Source: Marinilactibacillus sp042660675 (GTDB lineage Bacteria; Bacillota; Bacilli; Lactobacillales; Carnobacteriaceae_A). From it: DNA of 64,000 bases. The notes under the pieces are model-generated. The model was not told where the DNA came from. It worked only from the letters and a program-made list of their open reading frames with translations, and did not search any database. Position 1 is the stretch's first letter, and each line of letters starts with the position of its first letter. The position numbers and the translations under genes are program-made. The stretch spans positions 186,001-250,000 of the forward strand of contig NZ_JBHSUL010000031.1 in NCBI RefSeq assembly GCF_042660675.1, in the 5' to 3' direction. Shown here in pieces: positions 45,526 to 55,176 of the stretch.

Positions 45526-45580
45526 CGACCTCATTGAGAATTGTTTTAATTAACAGTTCTCAATGAGGTCGCTTTTTTAT
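45526..45580. terminator. Bidirectional terminator between two SDR genes
   Basis: CGACCTCATTGAGAA (45526-45540) pairs perfectly with 45557-45571, followed by a T run on the plus strand. It ends both converging genes. Confidence 0.87.
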
Positions 45581-45591
45581 TTTTGAAATCC

Positions 45592-46365
45592 TTATACTAA
45601 AGTATATCCACCATCTACAATGATATCCGATCCAGTGGTAAAGGTACTTGCCTCACTTGCCAAATAAACGGCTACACCTTTCAATTCTTCTGGATCACCA
45701 ATTCGTTTCATAGGGGTAAGATCTTCCCATTCTCCAATTAATGGTTTTAGATCTTCATCATTGACTAAAGCAGTTGCCATGTAACCGGGGCTGATAGAAT
45801 TCACTCGTACATTTTTTTCTGCCCATTCTACTGCAAGTGACTTCGTTAAATGAATTACACCAGCTTTAGATGCGTTGTAAGAGGCTTGTGGTTGTGGAAT
45901 GTTAACGATATGTCCTGACATTGAACCAATATTGATAATGGAGCCTCCACCTTGTTGAATCATTTTTTTGCCTGCTGCTTGAGCACACAAGAAAACACCA
46001 GTTAAGTTTAGATTTATGATCTTATTCCAATCTTCAAATGACATGTCCTGGCTATCACCATTTATGGTTGCTCCGGCATTATTGACTGCAATGTCAATTG
46101 ATCCTAAACGGTCAACGACTTCTTCAATCATATCATGGACTTTTTCGGGGTCAGTTACGTCAACTTCTATAGCGATTGCTTTTTGTCCAGTTGCTTCATT
46201 AATTTCGTTCGCAGTTTTTTCTGCAGTATCAAGATTTAAGTCTGCTATTGCTACGGATGCACCGGCTTCTGCGAGTGCTAATGTAATACTTTTACCTATA
46301 CCTTGCGCACCACCAGTTATAATAGCGACTTTATCATCTAATTTGAATTTATCTAGAATAGTCAT
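45592..46365 (-). CDS. SDR-family oxidoreductase (polyol/gluconate dehydrogenase-like)
   Basis: NAD(P)-dependent short-chain dehydrogenase of 257 aa, starting at MTILDKFKLDDKVAIITGGA. TGGAQGIGKS (~16), NNAG (~95) and YNASK (~160) define the family. The C-terminus resembles gluconate 5-dehydrogenase and arabinitol/mannitol dehydrogenase groups, so the substrate is open. The open frame extends 83 codons further upstream, but AGAAAGAGGG lies just before the ATG at 46365, and the extension overlaps the promoter region of the divergent aldo/keto reductase. That extension is rejected. Confidence 0.83.
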   Translation of the reverse strand: MTILDKFKLDDKVAIITGGAQGIGKSITLALAEAGASVAIADLNLDTAEKTANEINEATGQKAIAIEVDVTDPEKVHDMIEEVVDRLGSIDIAVNNAGATINGDSQDMSFEDWNKIINLNLTGVFLCAQAAGKKMIQQGGGSIINIGSMSGHIVNIPQPQASYNASKAGVIHLTKSLAVEWAEKNVRVNSISPGYMATALVNDEDLKPLIGEWEDLTPMKRIGDPEELKGVAVYLASEASTFTTGSDIIVDGGYTLV

Positions 46366-46540
46366 AAAAACCCTCTTTCTATATTTTTTATCCTTCACAA
46401 TAAACTTAGCACAAGATAAAGCGTTATCAAAATGATATCTATTCTTTATACGATTTATGAAGTTTAAGCATATCATTAGAAACGGTAAAAGTAATTGCGT
46501 TACAATGATTTTGTCAAAAGTATTGAAAGGATGTTCTAAG

Positions 46541-47389
46541 ATGAAAAAAATCGAAACATACGAGTTAAACGACGGCTCTAGTTTACCGAAAATTGGATTT
46601 GGTACCGTAAACATTCAAGGCGCGATTGGAGTCAATAGTATCTTGACTGCTATTGAAGCGGGTTATCGTGTCATTGATACTTCAACTAACTACATGAACG
46701 AAGGAGTGGTTGGGGAAGCAATCCGGCGTTCTTCTGTTCCTAGAGAAGAATTGATTATTAGTTCTAAACTTCCTGGAATGGCACACGATTATGATAAAGC
46801 TATCAAAATGATTCAAGAATCTCTATATAGATTAGGGATTGATTACTTTGATAAATATCTCATTCACTGGCCGCTACCAAAACAAGGTAAGTATGATCAA
46901 GCTTGGCAAGCGTTAGTCGATGCACAGAAATTTGGATTAATCAAAACCATTGGTGTTTCAAACTTCTTAGAAGAACACCTGAATACAATTATCGACAAAA
47001 CAGGTGTTACACCTGCTACGAACCAAATTGAAAGACATCCTTACTTTAATAATAATGAACTAGTTGAAACAAACAAAAAACTTGGTATTTTAACTGAAGT
47101 TTGGAGTCCATTTGGCAGAGAAATCAACGATGTAATCGAGCACAAAACCATTGCTGAGATTGCTAAAAAATACAATAAATCAGCTACCCAAGTGATTCTA
47201 AGATGGAATTTAAAAAACGGGGTTATGCCTATCGTGAAATCCTCTTCATATAAGCATCAAAAAGCGAATCTTGATGTATTCGATTTTGAGTTATCACAAG
47301 AAGACATTGACACCATTGATGGATTGGATAAAGGAGAGCCTGGCCGTGTAGAAGGACAGCATCCAAATGAATATGAAGAATTTGGATAA
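46541..47389 (+). CDS. Aldo/keto reductase
   Basis: NADPH-dependent carbonyl reductase, 282 aa, (beta/alpha)8 barrel. The catalytic tetrad is visible: Asp and Tyr in VIDTSTNYMNEGVVGEAI (~47-55), Lys in ISSKLPG (~80) and His in YLIHWPLP (~110). GVSNFLEEHL and the late KSSS cofactor segment (PIVKSSSYKHQKANL) complete the family pattern. The ATG at 46541 follows GAAAGGA at 9 bases; a longer in-frame start at 46457 lies in the divergent promoter region. The substrate is unknown. It is divergent from the SDR gene at 46365. Confidence 0.86.
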   Translation: MKKIETYELNDGSSLPKIGFGTVNIQGAIGVNSILTAIEAGYRVIDTSTNYMNEGVVGEAIRRSSVPREELIISSKLPGMAHDYDKAIKMIQESLYRLGIDYFDKYLIHWPLPKQGKYDQAWQALVDAQKFGLIKTIGVSNFLEEHLNTIIDKTGVTPATNQIERHPYFNNNELVETNKKLGILTEVWSPFGREINDVIEHKTIAEIAKKYNKSATQVILRWNLKNGVMPIVKSSSYKHQKANLDVFDFELSQEDIDTIDGLDKGEPGRVEGQHPNEYEEFG

Positions 47390-47402
47390 AATTTAAATTA
47401 TG

Positions 47403-47436
47403 GGCAGTTTGCTATTAATAGCAAACTGTCTTTTTT
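47403..47436 (+). terminator. Terminator after the aldo/keto reductase
   Basis: GGCAGTTTGCTA (47403-47414) pairs with TAGCAAACTGTC (47419-47430, one G-U) and is followed by six T. Confidence 0.88.
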
Positions 47437-47499
47437 AATGGATAAAAAGCTTATATCGTTCAAATTATCATAAAATTTTTAAAATTACGGTCAAACTGA

Positions 47500-47528
47500 T
47501 TGAAATTTTTTTTAGAATTGTCTATGAT
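47500..47528 (+). promoter_or_regulatory. Promoter of the beta-glucoside PTS operon
   Basis: -35 TTGAAA (47500-47505), 17-bp spacer rich in T, -10 TATGAT (47523-47528). I saw no clear antiterminator hairpin in the leader and no BglG-type gene nearby. Confidence 0.65.
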
Positions 47529-47622
47529 TAAGTTCTGATTTAAAATAACACTAATTTTTATATAAGTATCCCTCAGTTTAGTAACATACGAAACAGATGG
47601 ATAATTTAAGCGAGGGAAAAAG

Positions 47623-49545
47623 ATGAACCATGATAAAGTAGCAAAAAAAATTCTTGAAAATGTTGGTGGAGAATCAAATGTTCAGGAATTGACACATTGT
47701 TTTACAAGACTTAGATTTGTACTCAAAGATGAAAATAAAGTAGATAAAACAACTTTAGATAATATGGACGAAATTTTGTCTGTAGTATTTAATGGTGGAC
47801 AGACGCAAGTTGTTATTGGAAATGAAGTGGATAAAGTCTATGAACAGATAGAACCGCTACTTGATCATAATCAAAAGGATCGTAATGTTGCAATAGATAA
47901 AAACGAGTCTTTAGGAAATAAAGTACTAAACACTGTCGCAGCGATTTTTACACCAACCATACCAGCAATTGCAGCTTCTGGAATGATTAAAGGCTTGCTT
48001 GCGATTGCGGTTATGTTTGCCTTGCGTTTCTATAATCTTGATATCAAAGAATTTAATACGTATGTCATTTTAAGTGCGGCTTCGGATGCTATCTTTTATT
48101 TCATGCCACTTATTTTAGCTTATACTTCTGCGAAAGTTTTTAAAGCAAATGAATTTATTGCTATGGTTATTGGTGGAACATTAGTGTATCCAACTTTAAT
48201 TGAATTAATGACAGGAGATCTATCTGTAACGTTCTTTGGAGTAGGTGTAACGCAAGCGAATTACGCTTCTTCTGTTATCCCAATTATTATAGCTGTCTTT
48301 ATATTGTCTTATGTTCAAAGGTTCTTTGAACGTATCATACCGGAAGTGCTTAAAATTATCGTTGTACCCACGCTTTCTCTACTTGTAATGATTCCGGCGA
48401 CATTATTACTTTTTGGTCCAATCGGAATTTACATGGGGAACGCAGTTAACTGGTTATATTACTATATTATGGATTTCAGTTCGATTCTACTTGGAGCTTT
48501 TATTGGTGGCATGTGGTGTGTATTAGTTGTGTTTGGTGCACACAGAGCCATTATTCCAATAGGGATACAGGACGTTGCTCAAAATGGACGTCAGAATTTA
48601 CTAGCCTTTGCAGGTGCGGCGAACTTTTCTCAAGCTGGAGCTGCACTAGGCGTATTTTTTAGAACGAAAAACAAAGCCCTTAAAACAGTTGCGCTGTCTG
48701 CATGTGTGACTGCACTGTTTGGAATCACAGAACCCGCTATTTATGGAACTAATTTAAGACTTAAAACACCGATGATTTATGCGGTTATCAGTGGTGCTTT
48801 AGGTGGAGCTATTATGGGATGGGGTGGCTCTTACGGGAATGCATTCGCTAATCAAGGGATTTTGACGATTCCAGTTTATGCAGAAGCAGGAACAACTGCC
48901 TTTCTAGCTTATCTTGTCGGTATATCTGTAGCATTTTTTGGAGCGTGTGCTATGACAATATTCATAGGATTCAAAGATATACCCAATGATACAGAAGAAG
49001 TGGCTACTGAAATAGACCATTTCAAAATATCTACAAACGTAGAAAATAGTCCAACCATAATGGCTTCACAAGCAGATAAGATTCTAGCTGCGCCAATAAA
49101 AGGTACACTGGTTTCTCTGACTAAAGTTAATGATGAAGTTTTTGCCTCTGGAGCGATGGGGAAAGGATTTGCGATTCTTCCTGAGACTGGTGAGGTTGTA
49201 GCGCCAGATGATTGTACGGTTACAGCTTTAGCGCCAACTTTGCATGCAATTGGGTTAACGCTTGATAATGGACTTGAAGTCTTAATTCATATTGGAATAG
49301 ACACAGTGAAATTAAATGGTCAATTTTTTGAGAGTTTTGTTACAATAGGAGATAGATTGAAAAAAGGGGATAAGATGCTTTCATTTGACTTGGATGCTAT
49401 AAGAGCAAAAGGATTTGACACAATCACTCCTGTTGTTGTAGCAAACACAAATGAATACAAAGAGATTCAAAGTGTATCGAAAACCAATATTTCAATACTG
49501 GAAGATATTTTATTGATTAAAGATAAGGGGACAAGTTATGCGTAA
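47623..49545 (+). CDS. Beta-glucoside PTS permease, fused EIIBCA
   Basis: Phosphotransferase-system importer, 640 aa, domains in order IIB (~1-90), IIC (~100-455) and IIA (~485-635). The IIB phospho-Cys is C26 in ELTHCFTRLRF and the IIA phospho-His is H556 in VLIHIGIDTVKLNGQFFESF. Ten or so membrane helices lie in IIC, with the conserved GITEPAIYG near 368. It imports and phosphorylates a beta-glucoside; the GH1 gene that overlaps its end by eight bases cleaves the product. Confidence 0.95.
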   Translation: MNHDKVAKKILENVGGESNVQELTHCFTRLRFVLKDENKVDKTTLDNMDEILSVVFNGGQTQVVIGNEVDKVYEQIEPLLDHNQKDRNVAIDKNESLGNKVLNTVAAIFTPTIPAIAASGMIKGLLAIAVMFALRFYNLDIKEFNTYVILSAASDAIFYFMPLILAYTSAKVFKANEFIAMVIGGTLVYPTLIELMTGDLSVTFFGVGVTQANYASSVIPIIIAVFILSYVQRFFERIIPEVLKIIVVPTLSLLVMIPATLLLFGPIGIYMGNAVNWLYYYIMDFSSILLGAFIGGMWCVLVVFGAHRAIIPIGIQDVAQNGRQNLLAFAGAANFSQAGAALGVFFRTKNKALKTVALSACVTALFGITEPAIYGTNLRLKTPMIYAVISGALGGAIMGWGGSYGNAFANQGILTIPVYAEAGTTAFLAYLVGISVAFFGACAMTIFIGFKDIPNDTEEVATEIDHFKISTNVENSPTIMASQADKILAAPIKGTLVSLTKVNDEVFASGAMGKGFAILPETGEVVAPDDCTVTALAPTLHAIGLTLDNGLEVLIHIGIDTVKLNGQFFESFVTIGDRLKKGDKMLSFDLDAIRAKGFDTITPVVVANTNEYKEIQSVSKTNISILEDILLIKDKGTSYA

Positions 49546-50944
49546 TCATTTTCAAAAAGATTTCTGGTGGGGCGCCTCATCTTCAGCATTTCAAATAGAA
49601 GGTGCATGGGATGAAGATGGCAAAGGAATGACCGTTGCGGATTTCAATTCATTCAAAAAATCAGATAAGCAAGCAGATACTAAAGTAGCAAGTGATTTTT
49701 ATCATCATTACAAAGAAGATATTTTATTGATGAAAGAGCTAGGCCTTAAAACATACCGTTTTTCAATCTCATGGGCCAGAATTTTACCTGATGGTGATGG
49801 AGAGATCAATCAAAAAGGGATTGATTTTTACAATGATGTGATCAATTTTCTTTTAGAACAGAACATCCTACCTTTTATTACACTCTACCACTTTGATCTA
49901 CCGTATGCTTTAGTAGAGAAATACAATGGCTGGGAAGATCGGGCCTGTGTTTATGCTTTTGAAAAATTCTCTAAGATTTGCTTTGAAGCCTTTGGTGATC
50001 GAGTAAAAAACTGGCAAGTCAATAATGAGCAAAACTTGATGATTCGAGTCAACGAAAGAATGAATATGTATGATGTTGCTCCTGAGGATGCAGAACGAGT
50101 ACGTGCTCAAATGGATTATCATATGTTCGTTGCGCATGCATTATCAACAAATGCCTGTCATGAGATGGTAGAAGGCGGTAAAATTGGACCTGCAGTTTCT
50201 TCCACTGTGACGTATCCAGCATCTAACAAACCAATGGATATTTGGGCCGCAAAAATGAATGATAACTTCAAAACAAATTATGCTCTAGATATGTATTGTT
50301 ATGGAGATTATCCTGGTTACTACAAAGAATATCTAGCAAAAGCAGGGATTGAACCTATAAGACAGCCTGAAGATGATGAAATTTTAAAAGCTGCCAAACC
50401 AGACTTGATTGCTTTAAATTATTACCGTACGCTAGTAGCTTCTTATTTACCTGAAACTGAAGAGAATCCTTACGGTACTAAACTCAATGAAATCGATTAT
50501 GACTTGTATGGCTATTTTAAAATTGAGAAAAATCCTCATCTAGAATCAAGTCAGTACGGTGCTCAAATTGATCCAATGGGTTTAAGATTAGTTTTAAACG
50601 ACTATTATGACCGCTATAGACTGCCTTTGATTATCACAGAAAACGGACTAGGAACACCGGATACTTTAACAGAAGATGGAAAGATTCATGATGATTATAG
50701 AATTGACTACATTAAAGATCATATAGCTGCTTGTAATGATGCCATCGCAGACGGAGTAGAATTGATTGGCTACTGTCCTTGGGCAGCGATTGATATCCTC
50801 AGCTCACATCAAGGCTTCAAAAAACGTTACGGATTTGTCTATGTAAATAGAGAAGACCATGACTTAAAAGATTTAGCAAGAATCAAAAAAGATAGCTTTT
50901 ATTTCTATCAAGAAGTCATTCAAAACAATGGTTTAACTGAATAA
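49538..50944 (+). CDS. GH1 6-phospho-beta-glucosidase
   Basis: Cytoplasmic retaining glycosidase of 468 aa that hydrolyses phosphorylated beta-glucosides delivered by the PTS. It has the family-1 start FWWGASSSAFQIEGAW, the acid/base Glu in QVNNEQNLM (~167) and the nucleophile Glu in ITENGLGTPD (~368). The acid/base motif reads NEQ in place of the common NEP/NEI, a modest variation. ATG overlaps the PTS gene. A strong terminator ends the two-gene operon. Confidence 0.93.
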   Translation: MRNHFQKDFWWGASSSAFQIEGAWDEDGKGMTVADFNSFKKSDKQADTKVASDFYHHYKEDILLMKELGLKTYRFSISWARILPDGDGEINQKGIDFYNDVINFLLEQNILPFITLYHFDLPYALVEKYNGWEDRACVYAFEKFSKICFEAFGDRVKNWQVNNEQNLMIRVNERMNMYDVAPEDAERVRAQMDYHMFVAHALSTNACHEMVEGGKIGPAVSSTVTYPASNKPMDIWAAKMNDNFKTNYALDMYCYGDYPGYYKEYLAKAGIEPIRQPEDDEILKAAKPDLIALNYYRTLVASYLPETEENPYGTKLNEIDYDLYGYFKIEKNPHLESSQYGAQIDPMGLRLVLNDYYDRYRLPLIITENGLGTPDTLTEDGKIHDDYRIDYIKDHIAACNDAIADGVELIGYCPWAAIDILSSHQGFKKRYGFVYVNREDHDLKDLARIKKDSFYFYQEVIQNNGLTE

Positions 50945-50946
50945 TC

Positions 50947-50986
50947 AAAAAGGATACCCGACAATTTTTGTCAGGTATCCTTTTTT
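50947..50986. terminator. Bidirectional terminator between GH1 and the membrane-protein gene
   Basis: AAAAAGGATACC/GACA pairs with TGTC/GGTATCCTTTTTT (50947-50963 with 50969-50986) with one mismatch. T runs occur on both strands. Confidence 0.88.
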
Positions 50987-52865
50987 AACGACTAGCGAAG
51001 TCGACAGTATCAGAAAACGGCACTTTGGTTAATTTCTGATGATTGATTTTATAGAGTCCGGCCAAGGAATCCTCAGAGGTCGTTCGTTCTATAGCAGACG
51101 TCAATTGAGTGTTTTCATCCATAATTAAAACATAATCATAGGCATCTAGCAAATTCATATCTTCTTCAGTAAATGAACTTATACCGGTAACATTAGCAGA
51201 GAAAAGGAAGTATTTAGCTGCATATTGCAAGTTGAAATTAGTTACTTGGCCATCCGTGTCCTCTGCATAAACAAGAAATTTATCTTGCGTGTTCAGAGTC
51301 ATTTGATCACCTACCAGAGAGGTAACTCTTCCAGGGACAGATGTTGAGTAATCTTGGTTCATACTATTCATTCCATTAATCTCTGAAAATAGAAAGGAAA
51401 GTCCAATTGCAGTACATATAAGAGCAGTATTTTGGTAAAGCTGCTTTGTTCTAATATTTTTAAAAGCTTTGTAATCTCTCTTCGCGCCTTGCTGCACATG
51501 AAGAGAGTTTTCTATATTAATAATAATATTAAAGGTTACAATACCGATAAAGAAGAGTACCATACTAGATAAGTATCTTTCCAAACCAGCAAGGACTAAG
51601 GCTTCTTCGGTAGGCATCGTATAGATAAACATTGCAAGATTACCGATATAGTACAAAACAACTCCGATATCTAACAGCAATAACACTTTAAGACTATTCC
51701 ATCTCTTTTTAAGCACTATAAAAGTTATCAAATAACTAGCAATCATTAAAAAATGAAACAGTAGAATACCTCTGGTTGATAAACTATCAAAAGAGAAAAT
51801 TGCCTCAAAAAAACGATCAATAATCAATCGAATCGTCTCAGCCGACTTTTCAGATGAAACTTCTTGAAAGTTTTCAACGGAAAGCGTGTGTTTTGATAAC
51901 GTTCCTTGAAGACCAATTTTAGTATGCAAGTTCCAAACGATATATGGAAGTATACTAAATGCGATAGTGACTAAGCTGGCAAAAAACAGTTTAACATTCT
52001 GTTTGATTTTGGTTTTTTTAAATGACTTGATTACATAGTACATTAGACAAACGATGCAGATGGCATAAAAGAATAGACCACTATTTTTCACGATGGATAA
52101 GAGCCCCATAATTGGCGTAGTTACGATACAAGCTTTAAATAGATGATCTCGATAAGTATAGAGTATCGAAAGAACAGCCAAAGCCAATAAAGGCAGAAGA
52201 AAGTCCACAAGTAAGTTATTGATTCTGATTGAGATATTAAAAACTGTCATCAGTGAAAAGGACAATCCCATGATACTGATGAGTAGAAATCTTTTACGAT
52301 CCCTGATGATTCCGAAAAATGCATAAAAACAAGACAGAATCAGCAATGCCTGAGCAAAGAGCATTAAACCTTCAGAGTAGCCTAAAATTCTATTGATAAA
52401 ATAAATAAAAGAAGTGCTACCTAGAGGATAGGTTTTGAATGCAATAATATCAGTTGAAATAGTCGGTAGACTATTTGTATTCAGTAAATATTTAACTATT
52501 ATTCCCCAATGGGAAAAATTATCATAATGAATAAATTTGGTTTGTATCAAAGAGAAAAATAGCGTGATTAAAGCTATAAAAAAACTCATATTTAGTAAGT
52601 TGATTTTCTGTAAAAGATCACTAAGTGTGGGCTTAGCTTTAACAACATAAAAAAGGGAAAGCATTATTCCTATAATATAAATTAAATATGTCGTTAGAAA
52701 TAAGAGATTAAGAAAACCTGAAAAATATACAATACAACTGATCGTAGCGAAAATAAAGATCCAAGAGTAAGTTGATTTGAGGCCAAGTCTGTCTTCTACC
52801 AACAGCTTATAGCCAATAAAAGAAAGAATTAATCCAATAGATTTAATAAGAAAAAGAACGTCCAA
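50985..52865 (-). CDS. Large polytopic membrane protein of an exopolysaccharide cluster
   Basis: Unrecognised 626-aa protein with about twelve to fourteen hydrophobic helices through residue ~490, then a soluble C-terminal tail of about 130 aa (YSTSVPGRVTSLVG onward) predicted outside the membrane. The pattern of many helices with polar loops near the start resembles GT-C glycosyltransferases or polymer ligases, but I see no diagnostic motif. It is the last gene of the minus-strand cluster, 34 bases after the cellulose-synthase-like gene, so a role in polymer assembly, export or modification is likely. Confidence 0.6.
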   Translation of the reverse strand: MDVLFLIKSIGLILSFIGYKLLVEDRLGLKSTYSWIFIFATISCIVYFSGFLNLLFLTTYLIYIIGIMLSLFYVVKAKPTLSDLLQKINLLNMSFFIALITLFFSLIQTKFIHYDNFSHWGIIVKYLLNTNSLPTISTDIIAFKTYPLGSTSFIYFINRILGYSEGLMLFAQALLILSCFYAFFGIIRDRKRFLLISIMGLSFSLMTVFNISIRINNLLVDFLLPLLALAVLSILYTYRDHLFKACIVTTPIMGLLSIVKNSGLFFYAICIVCLMYYVIKSFKKTKIKQNVKLFFASLVTIAFSILPYIVWNLHTKIGLQGTLSKHTLSVENFQEVSSEKSAETIRLIIDRFFEAIFSFDSLSTRGILLFHFLMIASYLITFIVLKKRWNSLKVLLLLDIGVVLYYIGNLAMFIYTMPTEEALVLAGLERYLSSMVLFFIGIVTFNIIINIENSLHVQQGAKRDYKAFKNIRTKQLYQNTALICTAIGLSFLFSEINGMNSMNQDYSTSVPGRVTSLVGDQMTLNTQDKFLVYAEDTDGQVTNFNLQYAAKYFLFSANVTGISSFTEEDMNLLDAYDYVLIMDENTQLTSAIERTTSEDSLAGLYKINHQKLTKVPFSDTVDFASR

Positions 52866-52899
52866 AAACGATTCCTCCAGTCAAAAATGATTACAATTA

Positions 52900-55176
52900 T
52901 TAATTAGCTTCAGTTACTGAAATAGGATTGGTCCACTTCTCCAATTCAGTTTTAAATAAAGGATCAATACATACTTGTTCATAATTTTTGATTAAGAATA
53001 ATTGACCTTTACGGTAGTTTATCTTTTCACCTAGTACAGGTTCAAATATAATAATGAGATTTTGATCGCCTGATTTAAGCTGTAAAATTTTCTGTTTAGT
53101 CGTTTCTGTTAGCCCACTGATTCTGGCATACTTATAATTGAAGTCAATTAAAGTCCCAATAGTCTCATCTTGAAAGGCAATAGACTTATTGATCAAAATT
53201 CTCGGAAGTGTTCTTTTGTCCGCTTGTTGTTTTTCAATTCTACGAGTTAAATTGTTTATAATATCATCGAATGCAGTCATCCATACATCTAATTTTATTG
53301 GAAGAGAGTGCATACGATCATAAATTAACTGTGAAAACTGTTTTTTATTATCTTCCGTAATAGAGGATAACTGAACGCCGTAAAGCCAATTATCAGAATG
53401 TTCTTTTACATATTTTATGTTACCTTCAAATTCAGTTGCATATCGATCGCTTTTAATCTTGATGAGGATTGGCTTATTATTTGGGATAAATTCAGCACGG
53501 TCTAATTTAAACAGTAGTCCTCCTTCAGAGAGGTTTAAAGTTTCACCATTAAGAACTCGGTTTTCGAAATGAAGTTCAACAGGCTCAATTGCAGCTATAC
53601 GATCTGTCTTACGGTAAAGCTTTCTTCCAAGCAAGAAGAATACTGCGTAAAGTAAGTTGATGACATTATAGACGAGCCAGAAAATAATGATACTCCCGTA
53701 AAAGAGTTCGCTTCCGTATTTACCCACTGTGAAATTAATTAAAGCAGCAATAGATAGTCCTAGCAGCAAAAGATGAGGTAGTGCATAAAGAACTTGTTGT
53801 TTTAAAGTATCGCCCTCTATATCTTTATTCGTTACTTTGAATTTCATTTGCTTAAGTCCTACCGACTCCATAAAAACGGGTAGAATCATATAAGGAGCTA
53901 GTATTGTATCAATAATCTGACTCCATCTTTGGTTACGAGTAGCACTTGACAAACTACGCATAGAAAGACTATAGAAAAGGTGAGAAGGCCCCCAGAATAA
54001 AAGTAAATCCCAGAAGCCACAAATAGCTATCCGAATTCCAAACAATGCAAAGAGAATTGGTGAAAAGGTAAAGATGATTCTTCTAGCAAATGACCACCAG
54101 TAAGAGTGACTCACCATATAGCTAATTCTAGAAGCAATCGGTAACTCTTTATTGAATGGGATTTTTGTATTACGAACACTTTGTATCACCCCACGTGCCC
54201 ACCTAACGCGCTGTGAAATAAGCGTCTCAATAGACGTTGGAGCTAGACCATTCGCAACAACTTTTGTAGTAGCGATTGTTCGGTAACCTTTTTCTTGAAT
54301 CCTTATACCAGTCTGAAAATCTTCAGTAATCGTATCCGTTGGGAATCCACCAACTCCTTCTAATGCTTTACGAGATAAAACAGTGTTTGAACCTGTGTAA
54401 GTTGGTGAGTTTGAACTGTTTCTCATCACGTTAATTTCTTTAGTAAAAAAGTCTTGTTCATTAGGAATAGTGGTTTCTGCAAATAAATTATACTGAAAAA
54501 GATCTGGGTTATAAAAACTTTGAGGGGTCTGTACGAATCCAACTTCTTCGATTGGCTCATTTTCATCTATGTCTTTACGTAACCATACTCCATTTACATC
54601 TTTTTGATAGTTTGGAAGGAAAAAATAAGGAACAGATTCCATAAGGAAATCATGAGTAGGAATCATATCAGAATCGAACGTCACGACCAGTGGAGAATCA
54701 GTAGAAGACAAAGCATGGTTTAAATTACCAGATTTGGCATCTTTATTATTTTCTAATCCGAGATAATGAATATTTAGCTTTTTAGCAAGATCCGCTACTT
54801 CTTGGCGATTTCCATCGTCACATAAATAAATATGTACTTTTGATTTGTCAGGGTAGTCCATAAAAGTACAAGCGTTAGCTGTTTTGAATAATAAATCAGT
54901 AGATTCATTATGAGTAGCGATAAAAACATCTACATGCGGAAAATCTTCTTCATGAACTTCAGGTTTTTCAATCAGCGTCTCTTGGTTTTTTCTCCAGAAG
55001 AGTTCAAACGTTCCAAAAGCTGCAGCAGATTCGCTTGCGAGTAAAAGTACGCCCATAATTAAGGCAAATGGTCCTTCTTGAAAAGGCAATGTGAAAAAAA
55101 GTCTCCACAGTAAATATAAAGTCATAAAGAAGAAAGTAATTAAAAATAACGTTCTTTGATAATTTTTATTTTTCAT
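52900..55176 (-). CDS. Cellulose-synthase-like glycosyltransferase with PilZ domain
   Basis: Membrane-bound processive GT2 synthase of 758 aa, BcsA-like. Two N-terminal helices (~8-50) precede the catalytic domain with DVFIATHNE (~75), DxD-type TFDSDMIP (~166), TEDFQTG (~283) and QRVRWARG (~323); further helices lie around 355-510. A PilZ domain follows with RKTDR (~520) and NLSEGG (~545), the residues that bind cyclic di-GMP in this family. Another ~130 aa beyond it may be a degenerate second PilZ-like unit. The polymer is unknown. The start overlaps the preceding GT2-GtrA gene by 11 bases. No BcsB, BcsC or diguanylate cyclase gene is in the window. Confidence 0.88.
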   Translation of the reverse strand: MKNKNYQRTLFLITFFFMTLYLLWRLFFTLPFQEGPFALIMGVLLLASESAAAFGTFELFWRKNQETLIEKPEVHEEDFPHVDVFIATHNESTDLLFKTANACTFMDYPDKSKVHIYLCDDGNRQEVADLAKKLNIHYLGLENNKDAKSGNLNHALSSTDSPLVVTFDSDMIPTHDFLMESVPYFFLPNYQKDVNGVWLRKDIDENEPIEEVGFVQTPQSFYNPDLFQYNLFAETTIPNEQDFFTKEINVMRNSSNSPTYTGSNTVLSRKALEGVGGFPTDTITEDFQTGIRIQEKGYRTIATTKVVANGLAPTSIETLISQRVRWARGVIQSVRNTKIPFNKELPIASRISYMVSHSYWWSFARRIIFTFSPILFALFGIRIAICGFWDLLLFWGPSHLFYSLSMRSLSSATRNQRWSQIIDTILAPYMILPVFMESVGLKQMKFKVTNKDIEGDTLKQQVLYALPHLLLLGLSIAALINFTVGKYGSELFYGSIIIFWLVYNVINLLYAVFFLLGRKLYRKTDRIAAIEPVELHFENRVLNGETLNLSEGGLLFKLDRAEFIPNNKPILIKIKSDRYATEFEGNIKYVKEHSDNWLYGVQLSSITEDNKKQFSQLIYDRMHSLPIKLDVWMTAFDDIINNLTRRIEKQQADKRTLPRILINKSIAFQDETIGTLIDFNYKYARISGLTETTKQKILQLKSGDQNLIIIFEPVLGEKINYRKGQLFLIKNYEQVCIDPLFKTELEKWTNPISVTEAN

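Noticed and set aside
46366..46614. N-terminal extension of the minus-strand SDR
   Set aside because: The extension is hydrophobic and unlike SDRs, covers the divergent promoter region, and a good ribosome site precedes the ATG at 46365.
47431..47622. RAT/antiterminator leader before the beta-glucoside PTS
   Set aside because: No stable hairpin pair and no BglG-type gene were found; only a promoter is supported.
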